A DNA stretch of 23,880 nt. Source: Flavobacterium psychrophilum. GTDB taxonomy: Bacteria > Bacteroidota > Bacteroidia > Flavobacteriales > Flavobacteriaceae. Made by a program: the position numbers and the translations under genes. Position 1 is the first letter of the stretch. Every line of letters starts with the position of its first letter. Below the pieces are notes generated by a model. It was not told the origin of the DNA. It did no database searches and worked only from the letters and a program-made list of their open reading frames with translations. Of the stretch, positions 15,561 to 23,821 are shown one piece after another. The DNA is taken from assembly GCA_022729635.1 (NCBI GenBank), contig DZAU01000033.1, forward strand, positions 1-23,880, written 5' to 3'.

Positions 15561-17735
15561 CTAAACATATTTGGCAATAATTCCATAAAAATCATCTGGC
15601 ACAAAGGGTTTTGTGATGACATCATTCATCCCAAAAGACAAAAGCATATCTCTATTTTCGTTTAATGAAATGGCTGTTAGCGCAATAATAGGTGTTGTTT
15701 TGTCAAATTTTCTGATGTGTTGAGTGGCAATTGTTCCGTTTATTCCGGGTAAGTGAACGTCCATTAAAATCAAATCAAATTTGTTGTTTTTGACAATTTC
15801 GACGGCTTCTTCTCCGTTGTCGATTATCTCGCAATGAATTCCTTTGTTTTTGAGCATTTTTTTGGAAACCATTTGATTGATTTTGTTGTCTTCTACAATC
15901 AATATTTTTTTGCCTATTAAGGTCGAGTCATCATAAGTTTTTGGTTTTTTCTCAGTTTCAAACTGCTTTTCACCTTTTTTAAATTGTAATTCAAATGAAA
16001 ATGAGGATCCTTTTCCAACGGTGCTTTCGAGCTTAATTTCTCCTCCCAAAATTTCAGTTAATTTCTTTACAATTGTCAATCCCAAACCTGTTCCGCCATA
16101 TTTTCTGTTAATTCCAACTGAACCTTGCGAAAAACTATCAAATACGGTTTCAAGTTTATCTTCTGGAATTCCAATTCCGTTGTCTTTTACTTCAAAGTAA
16201 ATTTTTGAATTAGTATCTTCTAATGAAATGAGTTTTGCAATTAATCTTACTTTGCCATTTTGTGTGAATTTAAGTGCATTATTAATCAAATTAAAAAGTA
16301 TCTGGGACAATTTCGTTGGGTCTCCAATTAAATTTTCAGGAATACTAGAGTCAATTTCAAGTACAAAATAATTGTTATTTGTTGATGCCAATTCCTTCAA
16401 AGAGTTTTGAATATCTTCTAATAATTTTTTGAGATTAAAATCGATATTTTCTATTTCAATTTTGTTCGAATCTACTTTTTGAATTTCCAGAATATCATTG
16501 ATAAATGTGGTGAGATAATTTCCTGAAAATTGTAAGGATTTTAAATAATTCATTTGCGATTTCTTTGGATTATCTTCCAATAGCAAATGCGCAATGCCAT
16601 TAATAGCATTCAAAGGAGTTCGCAGTTCGTGACTTACAGTCGAAAGGAATTCAGATCTGGCTTTCGACGCTTTTTCTGCTCTTTCTTTGGCAATAATCAA
16701 TTCCTTGTTTTTTTCTTCTAATAGTTTATTTGATTGGGTTCTGATGATGTTGTTTTTATACAATGCCAAACTTAGCAACGATAAAATTGATATTAATGCA
16801 ATGGCAAGAATACTGATGAGTTTAGAGAATTTACTTGCTTTTTCCTGCTGTTTATTTTCCGAATTTATTTGCTCAATTTCTTTTAGTCTTTCAGATTCCT
16901 TGAATTTTTCGTAGTCATCAACTCCCAGTTTTTCATTGTCAGAAATAGCAATACTTTCTTTTAAGTTGGTATGCTGTTTCAAATAAGAATAGGCATTACT
17001 TTTGTCCAGCATTTTTTCATAAACTGAGCTTAAAGCTAATAAAATAGCAGATTTCTGTTCCAGATTATTACTTTTCTCACTCAGTTCCAGAGCTTTATTA
17101 AAATAGTTTAAGGCAAGATTATTTCTATTTTGAATCATTTCAACAGTTCCTATTTGATACAAGGCTTCTGTTTTACTGTCCAAAAAAGTCTGATTATCAG
17201 GTTTAGCGATTATAGAATTGAAATTTGCAGAGGCTAAATCGTATTCCTCTTTCGATTTGTGGATAATTCCTCTTTGTAGTTTTATTAAATCAGAAAAATC
17301 GGTGACTTTTAAAACATCAAACAAGGATTGGGCTTTGTCAAAGCAAACTCCGGCAGTGTCAAAATTTCTTTTTTGCATATAGCACACTCCAAGATAATAA
17401 TGTGCCGAGGCTTGTATTGATGAGCTGTTTATGGATTTGAACAAGTAAATACTTTTACTAAAGACTTTTATGGCATCATCATATTTTTTAACTTCATAAT
17501 AAAGTTTTCCTAAGCTAAAGGTTTGGTTTGCCTGATCTTCTTTTTTATCGTTTTTTTTGGAAAAACTAATGGCTTTTTGAGTGTAAAGCAGTGCATCTTT
17601 GTATTTATTTTCCTTAACATTTGAGTCACGCAAATTGCTATAATAAGCAACGCTATCTAATTTCTCAACCGATTTTTTCTTTTGAGAAAATGAAAATGTG
17701 CTAATTAAAATAAAAAATAACAAAAATGACTTCAT
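15561..17735 (-). CDS. TPR-containing hybrid sensor histidine kinase/response regulator
   Basis: A 724-residue hybrid kinase. A signal peptide (MKSFLLFFILISTFSFSQ) leads to a periplasmic region of tetratricopeptide-type repeats (about 30-255). One transmembrane segment lies at about 304-326, followed by a coiled linker. The HisKA domain carries the phospho-acceptor His369 (STVSHELRTPLNA). The HATPase domain has N box INNALKF (484-490), G1 DNGIGIP (518-524) and G2 GGTGLGL (547-553). The C-terminal receiver domain (about 608-724) has VEDN, phospho-Asp659 in LMDVHLPG and Lys709. There is no DNA-binding output domain and no partner regulator beside it, so the target is unknown. It is 50 bp downstream of gap. 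Confidence 0.95.
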   Translation of the reverse strand: MKSFLLFFILISTFSFSQKKKSVEKLDSVAYYSNLRDSNVKENKYKDALLYTQKAISFSKKNDKKEDQANQTFSLGKLYYEVKKYDDAIKVFSKSIYLFKSINSSSIQASAHYYLGVCYMQKRNFDTAGVCFDKAQSLFDVLKVTDFSDLIKLQRGIIHKSKEEYDLASANFNSIIAKPDNQTFLDSKTEALYQIGTVEMIQNRNNLALNYFNKALELSEKSNNLEQKSAILLALSSVYEKMLDKSNAYSYLKQHTNLKESIAISDNEKLGVDDYEKFKESERLKEIEQINSENKQQEKASKFSKLISILAIALISILSLLSLALYKNNIIRTQSNKLLEEKNKELIIAKERAEKASKARSEFLSTVSHELRTPLNAINGIAHLLLEDNPKKSQMNYLKSLQFSGNYLTTFINDILEIQKVDSNKIEIENIDFNLKKLLEDIQNSLKELASTNNNYFVLEIDSSIPENLIGDPTKLSQILFNLINNALKFTQNGKVRLIAKLISLEDTNSKIYFEVKDNGIGIPEDKLETVFDSFSQGSVGINRKYGGTGLGLTIVKKLTEILGGEIKLESTVGKGSSFSFELQFKKGEKQFETEKKPKTYDDSTLIGKKILIVEDNKINQMVSKKMLKNKGIHCEIIDNGEEAVEIVKNNKFDLILMDVHLPGINGTIATQHIRKFDKTTPIIALTAISLNENRDMLLSFGMNDVITKPFVPDDFYGIIAKYV

Positions 17736-17785
17736 CAGATATTTTGGGTTTTCTTATGACAGCCATAAAGATATTGAATTATTTA

Positions 17786-18778
17786 TTAAGTCGTTAAAAT
17801 AATTAAATCAATAATACGTGAGGAATACCCAATTTCATTATCGTACCAACCCACAACTTTCACCATTTTATCTATTACCGAAGTGAGTTGGGCATCAAAA
17901 AGACAGGAATTTTTATTGCCAATTATATCTACAGAAACAATCGGATCTTTGGTGTAGTCCAGGATTCCTTTCAAATTTGTTTGAGATGCCAGTTTAAAAG
18001 CAGCATTGATTTCTTCGATGGTTACAATGCGTTTTACATTAAAAGTAATGTCAGTCAAAGAACCATCAGGAACGGGAACTCGAATGCCACAACCGCCAAT
18101 TTTGCCTTCAAATTCGGGAAAAATCTTCGTCAGAGCTTTAGCAGCACCAGTGGTTGTTGGAACAATAGATTGGCTTGCTCCACGAGCTCGACGCAAATCT
18201 TTGTGTGGTTGGTCGTGTAAACTTTGATCTGTTGTATAAGAGTGAATTGTGGTAATGTAAGCTTGTTCGATTCCGCAAAGTTCATTGATGACTTTTATCA
18301 TCGGAGCGGCATTATTTGTGGTGCAACTGGCGTTCGAAATAATAGTTTCGGTTCCGTCAAGAATGTGTTCGTTTACACCAAGAACCACTGTTTTTATAGC
18401 ATCAACTTCTGATGGTGCAGATAGAATTACTTTTTTGGCTCCAGCCAAAATATGCGCATTAATTTTCTCAAAAGTTTTATATTTTCCGGTCGATTCAACA
18501 ACAACGTCTATGTTTATTGATTTCCAGTCAAGGTTTGAAATGCTTCTTTCGTGGAAAAACAAGAACTGTTTTCCGTCAACGACAATTCCTTTTTCATCAG
18601 CCGAAACTTCAAAAGGCAATACGCCGTGAATGCTGTCGTATTTGATTAAATGCGCCATTGTTTTAGTGTCGGCAATGTCATTAATGGCAATAACTTCGAT
18701 AGTTGGATGGTTCAAAAGCAGCCGAAATAAATTCCGCCCAATTCTTCCAAAACCGTTTATGGCAATTCTTGTTTTCAA
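17786..18778 (-). CDS. gap: Type I glyceraldehyde-3-phosphate dehydrogenase
   Basis: Cytoplasmic glycolytic enzyme converting glyceraldehyde-3-phosphate, phosphate and NAD+ to 1,3-bisphosphoglycerate. The 330-residue length is normal. It has the Rossmann motif INGFGRIGR (7-15), an Asp34 (AINDIAD) that favours NAD over NADP, catalytic Cys152 in SNASCTTN, and His179 in TTIHSYT. The C-terminal WYDNEIGYS segment is typical. The gene sits between lipA (43 bp upstream, spacer largely a heptamer array) and the hybrid kinase, all on one strand, so a shared transcript is possible. The gene order is unlike a glycolytic operon. Many Flavobacteria carry a second GAPDH; whether this is the main or secondary one cannot be told from here. 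Confidence 0.97.
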   Translation of the reverse strand: MKTRIAINGFGRIGRNLFRLLLNHPTIEVIAINDIADTKTMAHLIKYDSIHGVLPFEVSADEKGIVVDGKQFLFFHERSISNLDWKSINIDVVVESTGKYKTFEKINAHILAGAKKVILSAPSEVDAIKTVVLGVNEHILDGTETIISNASCTTNNAAPMIKVINELCGIEQAYITTIHSYTTDQSLHDQPHKDLRRARGASQSIVPTTTGAAKALTKIFPEFEGKIGGCGIRVPVPDGSLTDITFNVKRIVTIEEINAAFKLASQTNLKGILDYTKDPIVSVDIIGNKNSCLFDAQLTSVIDKMVKVVGWYDNEIGYSSRIIDLIILTT

Positions 18779-18790
18779 AGTTTTTTGTTT

Positions 18791-18825
18791 AAATCCTAAA
18801 TCTAAAATCGGAAATCCTAAATTAT
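18791..18825. repeat. Five-unit 7-bp array between lipA and gap
   Basis: On the plus strand the units are AAATCCT, AAATCTA, AAATCGG, AAATCCT and AAATTAT (minus strand: AGGATTT type). The array overlaps the lipA stop codon by one unit and fills most of the 43-bp spacer to gap. Confidence 0.7.
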
Positions 18826-19691
18826 AAAATGTGTTTTTGAGCTTTATAAGAAGAACGCACCAATGGGCCGCTTTCTACATGGCGGAAGCCTAATTCCAAA
18901 CCAAATTTTTCGTATTTGGCGAATTGTTCCGGTGTTATGAATTCCTTTACAGGCAAATGTTTTTTGGTCGGTTGTAAGTATTGACCAATGGTTACAATAT
19001 CAACTTTGGCATCATATAAATCTTGCATCGTTTGGAAAACTTCTTCTTCAGTTTCGCCAAGACCCAACATTATTCCGGATTTGGTTCTGTTGATTCCTTG
19101 TTCTTTCAAGTATTTCAAAACTTCAAGGCTTCGGTCATATTTAGCTTGAATTCGCACTTCGCGGGTTAATCTTCGCACGGTTTCCACGTTATGTGAAACC
19201 ACTTCGGGATTGGCTTCCACGATTCGGTCTATGTTTCTTTCGATACCTTGAAAATCTGGAATTAGGGTTTCTAAAGTCGTATTTGGGTTCATTCTGCGAA
19301 TGGCTTTCACGGTTTCTGTCCAAATAATGGAACCGCCATCTTTCAAATCATCTCTGTCCACACTTGTGATTACGGCGTGTTTGATGTTCATTATTTTTAT
19401 GGAACGCGCTACTTTTTCTGGTTCATCCCAATCTACGGTTTCAGGCCTTCCTGTTTTTACGCCGCAAAACCCACAAGAACGCGTGCAGATATTTCCCAAA
19501 ATCATAAAGGTTGCCGTTCCTTCGCCCCAACATTCGCCCATATTTGGGCAACTTCCAGAAGTGCAAATGGTGTTCAGGCTGTATTTGTCAACCAAACCAC
19601 GAAGTTCTGTATATTTTTGACCGATTGGGAGTTTTACTCGCAACCATTTTGGCTTTCCAACAGGTAATGCATTCTCTAAAACAGATTCCAT
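18822..19691 (-). CDS. lipA: Lipoyl synthase
   Basis: Radical SAM enzyme that inserts two sulfur atoms into protein-bound octanoyl groups to form lipoate. The 289-residue length is typical. The auxiliary [4Fe-4S] cluster cysteines are Cys43, Cys48 and Cys54 ([12 protein letters not shown]), and the radical SAM cysteines are Cys69, Cys73 and Cys76 (CTRSCGFC). The C-terminal RSSY motif, whose serine ligates the auxiliary cluster, is present. The family signature [13 protein letters not shown] is also present. It has its own -7 box 20 bp upstream. No lipB is in the window. Confidence 0.98.
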   Translation of the reverse strand: MESVLENALPVGKPKWLRVKLPIGQKYTELRGLVDKYSLNTICTSGSCPNMGECWGEGTATFMILGNICTRSCGFCGVKTGRPETVDWDEPEKVARSIKIMNIKHAVITSVDRDDLKDGGSIIWTETVKAIRRMNPNTTLETLIPDFQGIERNIDRIVEANPEVVSHNVETVRRLTREVRIQAKYDRSLEVLKYLKEQGINRTKSGIMLGLGETEEEVFQTMQDLYDAKVDIVTIGQYLQPTKKHLPVKEFITPEQFAKYEKFGLELGFRHVESGPLVRSSYKAQKHIL

Positions 19692-19710
19692 AAAATAATT
19701 TTTGAAAGTG

Positions 19711-19718
19711 CAAAGATA
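19711..19718 (-). promoter_or_regulatory. -7 box for lipA
   Basis: TATCTTTG on the minus strand, a full TAnnTTTG match, 19 bp from the lipA ATG. The -33 region falls within the edge of the heptamer array at 19727-19782 and shows no clear TTG. Confidence 0.6.
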
Positions 19719-19726
19719 AGGAAACT

Positions 19727-19782
19727 GATTTTAGATTTCGGATTTTAGATTTTAGATTTTAGATTTTGTGTGGTAGATTCAA
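19727..19782. repeat. Eight-unit 7-bp array (GATTTTA type) upstream of lipA
   Basis: GATTTTA, GATTTCG, three GATTTTA and GATTTTG, then TGTGGTA and GATTCAA keeping the same register. It overlaps the -33 position of the lipA promoter, so copy-number change here could alter promoter spacing or context. Confidence 0.8.
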
Positions 19783-19800
19783 CCCTTTTGTCTTGTTCCC

Positions 19801-19856
19801 ATTGCTAGCGCGAGCGTCTCGCTCGACTACGAAGTCGGGAAACTTAGCACAGCAAT
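19801..19856. repeat. Nested palindromic module downstream of the metallopeptidase gene
   Basis: Outer inverted ends ATTGCT (19801-19806) and AGCAAT (19851-19856) enclose two hairpins: CGAGCG-TCT-CGCTCG (19811-19825) and CGACT-ACGA-AGTCG (19824-19837). It is much richer in GC than the flanks. It resembles dispersed palindromic repeats with a GCGAGCGTCTCGCTCG core. It could also act as a terminator, but there is no T run on either side. Confidence 0.65.
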
Positions 19857-19905
19857 CACGATTAGACATTGATGGTTCGACTTATATATACTTCGTGGGG
19901 TAGGA

Positions 19906-21195
19906 TTATTTATTATTAGTTTTAAATGATATTTTATATTCTTGCTCTGCAAAAAGATAACCGTCAATTGATTTGGTTCCTCGGTCTGTAACATAAAAGT
20001 CGTATTCCGTATCTAATTTTAAGTCAACAATTTCAATTGTTAAGATTGTTTTAGTTTCATCTAAACCGACAATTTTTTTTAGTGGAAAATGTTCTTTTCC
20101 AAATTTAGAAAAGTTAATCGAAATTTTCTCATTCATTGGTTTTGAGAACACAATCTTAATTTGTTTTATGTTTTGGTTTACATTTTGATTTCCGTTATCA
20201 AATTCAATTATGCGAATAATTTTTGGTTGGTTGTTTTTATATGCTGACTTTATTTGTTCTACATTTATTCTGCCTTCAAAATAATTCGAATTTTCTAAAA
20301 ATTGTAGAACCGCAAGTTCACTATTAAAGTCTAATTCAATAATGTCTTTTATTGCTTTCTTTTTGTCTTTAGAGTTTTCATAATACTTTTTTGAAATTAC
20401 ATAGCCAACAAAATATCCTAAATCCGGATTTTTACTTACATCACTATTATAAAACCAGTTTCCGAAATTTTGACTAAACATTTCGGACTTAAATTGCAAT
20501 TTTATTTGCTCGTAATTTTTAAATCCATAATCAATATATTGAGAATTGAATTTTTTGTTTAAAGTCAATTCCGCTACAAAATCACAAGAACCCTCTTTGA
20601 TTGCTTTTGATAAAACAATAATCTCGCCGTCTTTTTGAAATGTATGAACAAATTCGTGAATTGTAACTTGTTCAATTGTTGTTGTCTTTGAAAATTGAAA
20701 CATTTTTTTAAGATTTTCATTTTCAAATTCTGAAACTATTGTGTTTTCATTTCCTACGATTTTTTCAATTCCTAAAAGTAAATCTTCATTATTTGCTGTT
20801 CCACCAGATTTTAGTGTTCCAATTGTGTAATAAATGTTTCCTTTAGAATTATTTGGATAAAGCTTTTTCAGTTTTGTCAAAGCCTTGTTTATTGTTTTTA
20901 TTTTTTTCTCATCGATTAAAGTGTTTGGTCTGATTGAGTTCCAAAATTTAGGATATTTTTCAAATGAAGTTAAATAATCGTCTTTGTCAAATCTTTTAAT
21001 TTTCATAAACGCATTTAGTCCTTCAGTTTTTTTACTCAAAAAAAGGTTTTCAAGAATTTCGTTTCTATTACTATTTTCTTTTTGGATACTGTCATATGCT
21101 GCCCAAAAATTATTGATGTCAGAAGTGAAAATTTTTTGAGCATTTGTGTAATTAAAAAATGTTAAAATGATTAGTGTCGATATTATTTTTTTCAT
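19906..21195 (-). CDS. Putative secreted zinc metallopeptidase (DUF2268-like) with C-terminal Ig-like domain
   Basis: A 429-residue protein. The start at 21195 is chosen because it opens with a signal peptide (MKKIISTLIILTFFNYTNA); an in-frame start at 21276 would hide it behind spacer sequence. The zinc-binding motif is HEFVH (180-184). Downstream acidic ligand candidates are Glu201 and Glu209 in EGSCDFVAE, the gluzincin arrangement. GYFVGYVI (260-267) also fits DUF2268-type predicted proteases. Residues about 340-426 look like a bacterial Ig-like (SbsA/Big_5) domain, with IVFSKPMN followed by beta strands. The gene stands alone between lipA and trpA, is very AT-rich, and has palindrome-bearing spacers on both sides, suggesting acquisition. 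Substrate unknown. Confidence 0.75.
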   Translation of the reverse strand: MKKIISTLIILTFFNYTNAQKIFTSDINNFWAAYDSIQKENSNRNEILENLFLSKKTEGLNAFMKIKRFDKDDYLTSFEKYPKFWNSIRPNTLIDEKKIKTINKALTKLKKLYPNNSKGNIYYTIGTLKSGGTANNEDLLLGIEKIVGNENTIVSEFENENLKKMFQFSKTTTIEQVTIHEFVHTFQKDGEIIVLSKAIKEGSCDFVAELTLNKKFNSQYIDYGFKNYEQIKLQFKSEMFSQNFGNWFYNSDVSKNPDLGYFVGYVISKKYYENSKDKKKAIKDIIELDFNSELAVLQFLENSNYFEGRINVEQIKSAYKNNQPKIIRIIEFDNGNQNVNQNIKQIKIVFSKPMNEKISINFSKFGKEHFPLKKIVGLDETKTILTIEIVDLKLDTEYDFYVTDRGTKSIDGYLFAEQEYKISFKTNNK

Positions 21196-21203
21196 TTGTT
21201 GTA

Positions 21204-21294
21204 TTAAGTTACTTAATTCTCCGTGTCGTTCTATAATTGCTGGTAACGAACCTATTGCTGCTATGAATATACGCATTTACACCCATAATTGGGT
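21204..21294. other. Palindrome-bearing spacer upstream of the metallopeptidase gene
   Basis: The 168-bp spacer between the metallopeptidase start and the trpA stop has no gene. It holds a 13-bp dyad TTAAGT-T-ACTTAA (21204-21216), close upstream of the start codon and a possible operator, and the hairpin ACCCA-TAAT-TGGGT (21281-21294). The stretch from 21225 to 21295 is less AT-rich than the gene and open in the gene's frame, so it might be a junction with the flanking chromosome. No clear TAnnTTTG box was seen. Confidence 0.35.
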
Positions 21295-21363
21295 AGATTG
21301 GCGAAGGTTAGTTCCCTTTATCTCTTTTTAAATATATAAAAATATTTATGAAATAAAAGCTAC

Positions 21364-22125
21364 TTATCGAATCGCCTTCACAAATTTCCCAATACTTCCA
21401 ACGCCATTATCTGTTAAGTTTTTGATAAAAGCACTGCCAATAATCGCGCCTTTGGCAAATTGTGTGGCTTGATTGAAAGTTTCCTGATTGCTGATTCCAA
21501 AACCGATGATTTGAGGATTTTTTAGGTTCATATCGGCGATGCGTTTGAAATAATTTTCTTGAACTTCACCAAAACCAGCTTGCGAACCGGTAACACTTGC
21601 TGAGCTAACCATATAAATAAATCCGTCCGAAACGCTGTCAATAAAACGAATGCGCTCGTCCGAAGTTTGTGGCGTAATCAGGAAGATATTTTTAAGTCCG
21701 TATTTCTCGAAAGTGGCTTTGTATTCGTCGGCATAAACATCGACAGGCAAATCAGGAATGATTAAGCCGTCGATGCCAATTTCGGCGCATTTCAGGCAGA
21801 AATTTTCCACGCCATATTGCAACATGGGATTGAAATAACCCATAATTACCAATGGAATCGCAACGGTTTTTCTGATGGCTGCCAATTGGTCAAACAAAAC
21901 TTGGGTTGTCATTCCGTTATGCAAAGCTTGGGTCGAACTCGCTTGAATCGTTGGTCCATCGGCCAGTGGATCACTGAAAGGCAATCCGATTTCTATCATA
22001 TCGACACCGTTTTTTTCTAAATCCTGAATGATTTGTACAGTGTCATTCAAACTTGGATATCCCGCCGAAAAATAGATGGAAAGTATTTTTTTGTTTTCTT
22101 GTAATTTTTGATTTATTCTGTTCAT
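21364..22125 (-). CDS. trpA: Tryptophan synthase alpha chain
   Basis: Alpha subunit of tryptophan synthase; it cleaves indole-3-glycerol phosphate to indole and glyceraldehyde-3-phosphate and passes indole to TrpB. At 253 residues it is of normal length for Bacteroidota. The catalytic residues are Glu45 (MIEIGLPFSDP; E49 in E. coli) and Asp56 (LADGPTIQ; D60). The SVTGSQAGFG segment and GFGIS are the usual phosphate-binding elements. It is the last trp gene here and is separated from trpB by a four-helix-bundle gene and two heptamer arrays, so coupling with trpB is interrupted. No terminator hairpin was seen downstream. Confidence 0.97.
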   Translation of the reverse strand: MNRINQKLQENKKILSIYFSAGYPSLNDTVQIIQDLEKNGVDMIEIGLPFSDPLADGPTIQASSTQALHNGMTTQVLFDQLAAIRKTVAIPLVIMGYFNPMLQYGVENFCLKCAEIGIDGLIIPDLPVDVYADEYKATFEKYGLKNIFLITPQTSDERIRFIDSVSDGFIYMVSSASVTGSQAGFGEVQENYFKRIADMNLKNPQIIGFGISNQETFNQATQFAKGAIIGSAFIKNLTDNGVGSIGKFVKAIR

Positions 22126-22129
22126 TGAA

Positions 22130-22164
22130 TTTACGATTTACAATTTACGAAATACGATTTATAA
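22130..22164. repeat. Five-unit 7-bp array (TTTACGA type), left flank of the four-helix-bundle gene
   Basis: TTTACGA, TTTACAA, TTTACGA, AATACGA, TTTATAA on the plus strand, ending 4 bp from the trpA start codon. It is inverted relative to the array at 22591-22625, which reads TTTACGA-type on the minus strand. Confidence 0.8.
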
Positions 22165-22194
22165 GGTCTAAATAAAATCTCGCAAAACTTGTAT

Positions 22195-22563
22195 TTATTT
22201 TTGATTATTATTTCTTGTAGTTTTTATAGACGAAACGATAATAGCAACAATTTCGTTTGCTTCTTTTATAAGTGGTTCAATTTCTATGCTAATATCTATT
22301 TTTTCTAATTTTGTTACATCTTGGATGAGTTCAAGAAAAAAATGGCTTTCATCGGCTTCTTCTTCAACTATTTTTAGTTTATTGATAAAATCAGCTACCG
22401 ATTTCGCCCTTTGTGATGCTCTATAATTTGCTCCAACTGAACTAGAACAACGAATAAGTTGATTTACGTAAGCATTATACTCACGCGTTTTGGGTAATTT
22501 GCTACAAAGAATCCAGCAATCTACCGCAAACTTCTTTGTTCTTATTAGCATTATTTCTTTCAT
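22195..22563 (-). CDS. Four-helix-bundle protein of the S23 / 23S rRNA-intervening-sequence family
   Basis: A 122-residue, largely helical protein. The segment QLIRCSSSVGANYRASQRAKS followed by DFINKLKIVEEEADES is the family signature (paired helices with conserved SSVGANYR and EEADES). Homologues occur inside rRNA-intervening sequences, as Avd accessory proteins of diversity-generating retroelements, and as scattered single genes. The biochemical role of the solitary ones is unknown. It lies between trpB and trpA on the same strand, and heptamer arrays in opposite orientation bracket it. No reverse transcriptase or template repeat is nearby, so it is not a retroelement locus as seen here. 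A start at codon 5 (MLIRTKKF) is also possible. Confidence 0.88.
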   Translation of the reverse strand: MKEIMLIRTKKFAVDCWILCSKLPKTREYNAYVNQLIRCSSSVGANYRASQRAKSVADFINKLKIVEEEADESHFFLELIQDVTKLEKIDISIEIEPLIKEANEIVAIIVSSIKTTRNNNQK

Positions 22564-22590
22564 TATATTTTAAATTTTCTTCCTAAAATA

Positions 22591-22625
22591 TTGTAAATCT
22601 AGTATCGTAATTCGTAAATCTAATA
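22591..22625. repeat. Five-unit 7-bp array, right flank of the four-helix-bundle gene
   Basis: On the plus strand TTGTAAA, TCTAGTA, TCGTAAT, TCGTAAA, TCTAATA; on the minus strand this is the TTTACGA/ATTACGA type. It extends over the trpB stop codon and last codon, the only array with slight coding overlap apart from that at the lipA stop. Confidence 0.75.
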
Positions 22626-23801
22626 TTTAAAATAATCGATATAAGTATTCAAATCCTTGTCGCCACGACCCGAAAGATTGATTACCACAATATCAGTTGG
22701 TTTAAACTGTTTTTGTTCCAAAATCGCTAAAGCGTGCGAGCTTTCAATAGCGGGAATAATTCCTTCGGTTTTGCATAATTCAAGTCCTGCCAGCATCGCT
22801 TCATCATCAGTAATCGAAATAAACTCGGCTCTTTTTGAAGCGAATAAGTGAGCGTGCATCGGGCCAACACCAGGATAATCCAAACCTGCCGAAATGGAGT
22901 ACGGTTCCGTAATTTGACCGTCAGGCGATTGCATCAAAAGGGTTTTACTTCCGTGAATAATTCCCATTTTTCCTAAAACTGAGGTTGCAGCACTTTCGCC
23001 AGAATCAACACCTAAACCTGCAGCTTCTACAGCGATAATTTTTACGGTTTCATCATCTAAAAAATGATAATAAGCTCCGGCAGCATTGCTTCCGCCACCA
23101 ACACAAGCTACGACATAATCTGGATTTTCACGACCTTCTTTTTCTAATAATTGGGCTTTTATTTCCTTTGAAATAACACTCTGAAAACGAGCCACCATAT
23201 CTGGATAAGGATGCGGACCAACTACAGAACCAATGATATAATAAGTATCAACAGGATTGTTAATCCAATCGCGAATAGCTTCATTAGTGGCATCTTTCAG
23301 CGTTTTTGAACCCGAAAGTGCGGGACGAACTTCGGCGCCAAGCATTTTCATTCGGGCAACATTTGGAGCCTGACGGCGAATGTCAATTTCGCCCATATAT
23401 ACAATACATTGCAAACCCATCAAAGCACAAACTGTGGCTGTGGCGACTCCGTGTTGTCCTGCGCCGGTTTCGGCAATGATTCTGGTTTTGCTCAGGCGTT
23501 TTGCCAGTAAAATTTGCCCAATCGTGTTGTTGACTTTATGTGCACCGGTATGACACAAATCTTCTCGTTTTAAATATATTTTTGTGTTGTATTTTGCTGA
23601 TAATCGGGCTGCAAAATAAAGTGGAGTAGGACGACCGACATAGTCTTTTAGCAAATCATCAAATTCCTTTTGGAACGATGGTTCTGCAGTTATTTTTAGA
23701 TAATTTTGACGTAATTCCTCTACATTTGGGTACAACATTTCAGGAATGTATGCTCCGCCAAATTCGCCGTAATAGCCTTTTTCGTTAACGTGATATGACA
23801 T
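22620..23801 (-). CDS. trpB: Tryptophan synthase beta chain
   Basis: PLP-dependent beta subunit that condenses indole with serine to give tryptophan. The 393-residue length is typical of TrpB1. The PLP Schiff-base lysine is Lys89 in HTGAHKVNN, the catalytic acid is Glu111 in ETGAGQHG, the phosphate-binding loop is GGGSNA (235-240), and Ser377 (NLSGRGDKD) contacts the pyridine nitrogen. The N-terminus [14 protein letters not shown] is canonical. Its leader is A-rich (11 A before CAAATG), as expected for Bacteroidota translation starts without a Shine-Dalgarno. The upstream trp genes lie outside the window, with a palindromic repeat pair between. Confidence 0.98.
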   Translation of the reverse strand: MSYHVNEKGYYGEFGGAYIPEMLYPNVEELRQNYLKITAEPSFQKEFDDLLKDYVGRPTPLYFAARLSAKYNTKIYLKREDLCHTGAHKVNNTIGQILLAKRLSKTRIIAETGAGQHGVATATVCALMGLQCIVYMGEIDIRRQAPNVARMKMLGAEVRPALSGSKTLKDATNEAIRDWINNPVDTYYIIGSVVGPHPYPDMVARFQSVISKEIKAQLLEKEGRENPDYVVACVGGGSNAAGAYYHFLDDETVKIIAVEAAGLGVDSGESAATSVLGKMGIIHGSKTLLMQSPDGQITEPYSISAGLDYPGVGPMHAHLFASKRAEFISITDDEAMLAGLELCKTEGIIPAIESSHALAILEQKQFKPTDIVVINLSGRGDKDLNTYIDYFKY

Positions 23802-23821
23802 TTGTTTTTTTTTTTGGGTAG

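Noticed and set aside
17770..17805. Terminator between gap and the kinase gene (AATTATTT / AAATAATT dyad)
   Set aside because: The stem is AT-only with a long loop, overlaps the gap coding end, and has no T run.
22195..22563. Diversity-generating retroelement suggested by the Avd-like fold
   Set aside because: No reverse transcriptase, template repeat or variable repeat was seen within the window.
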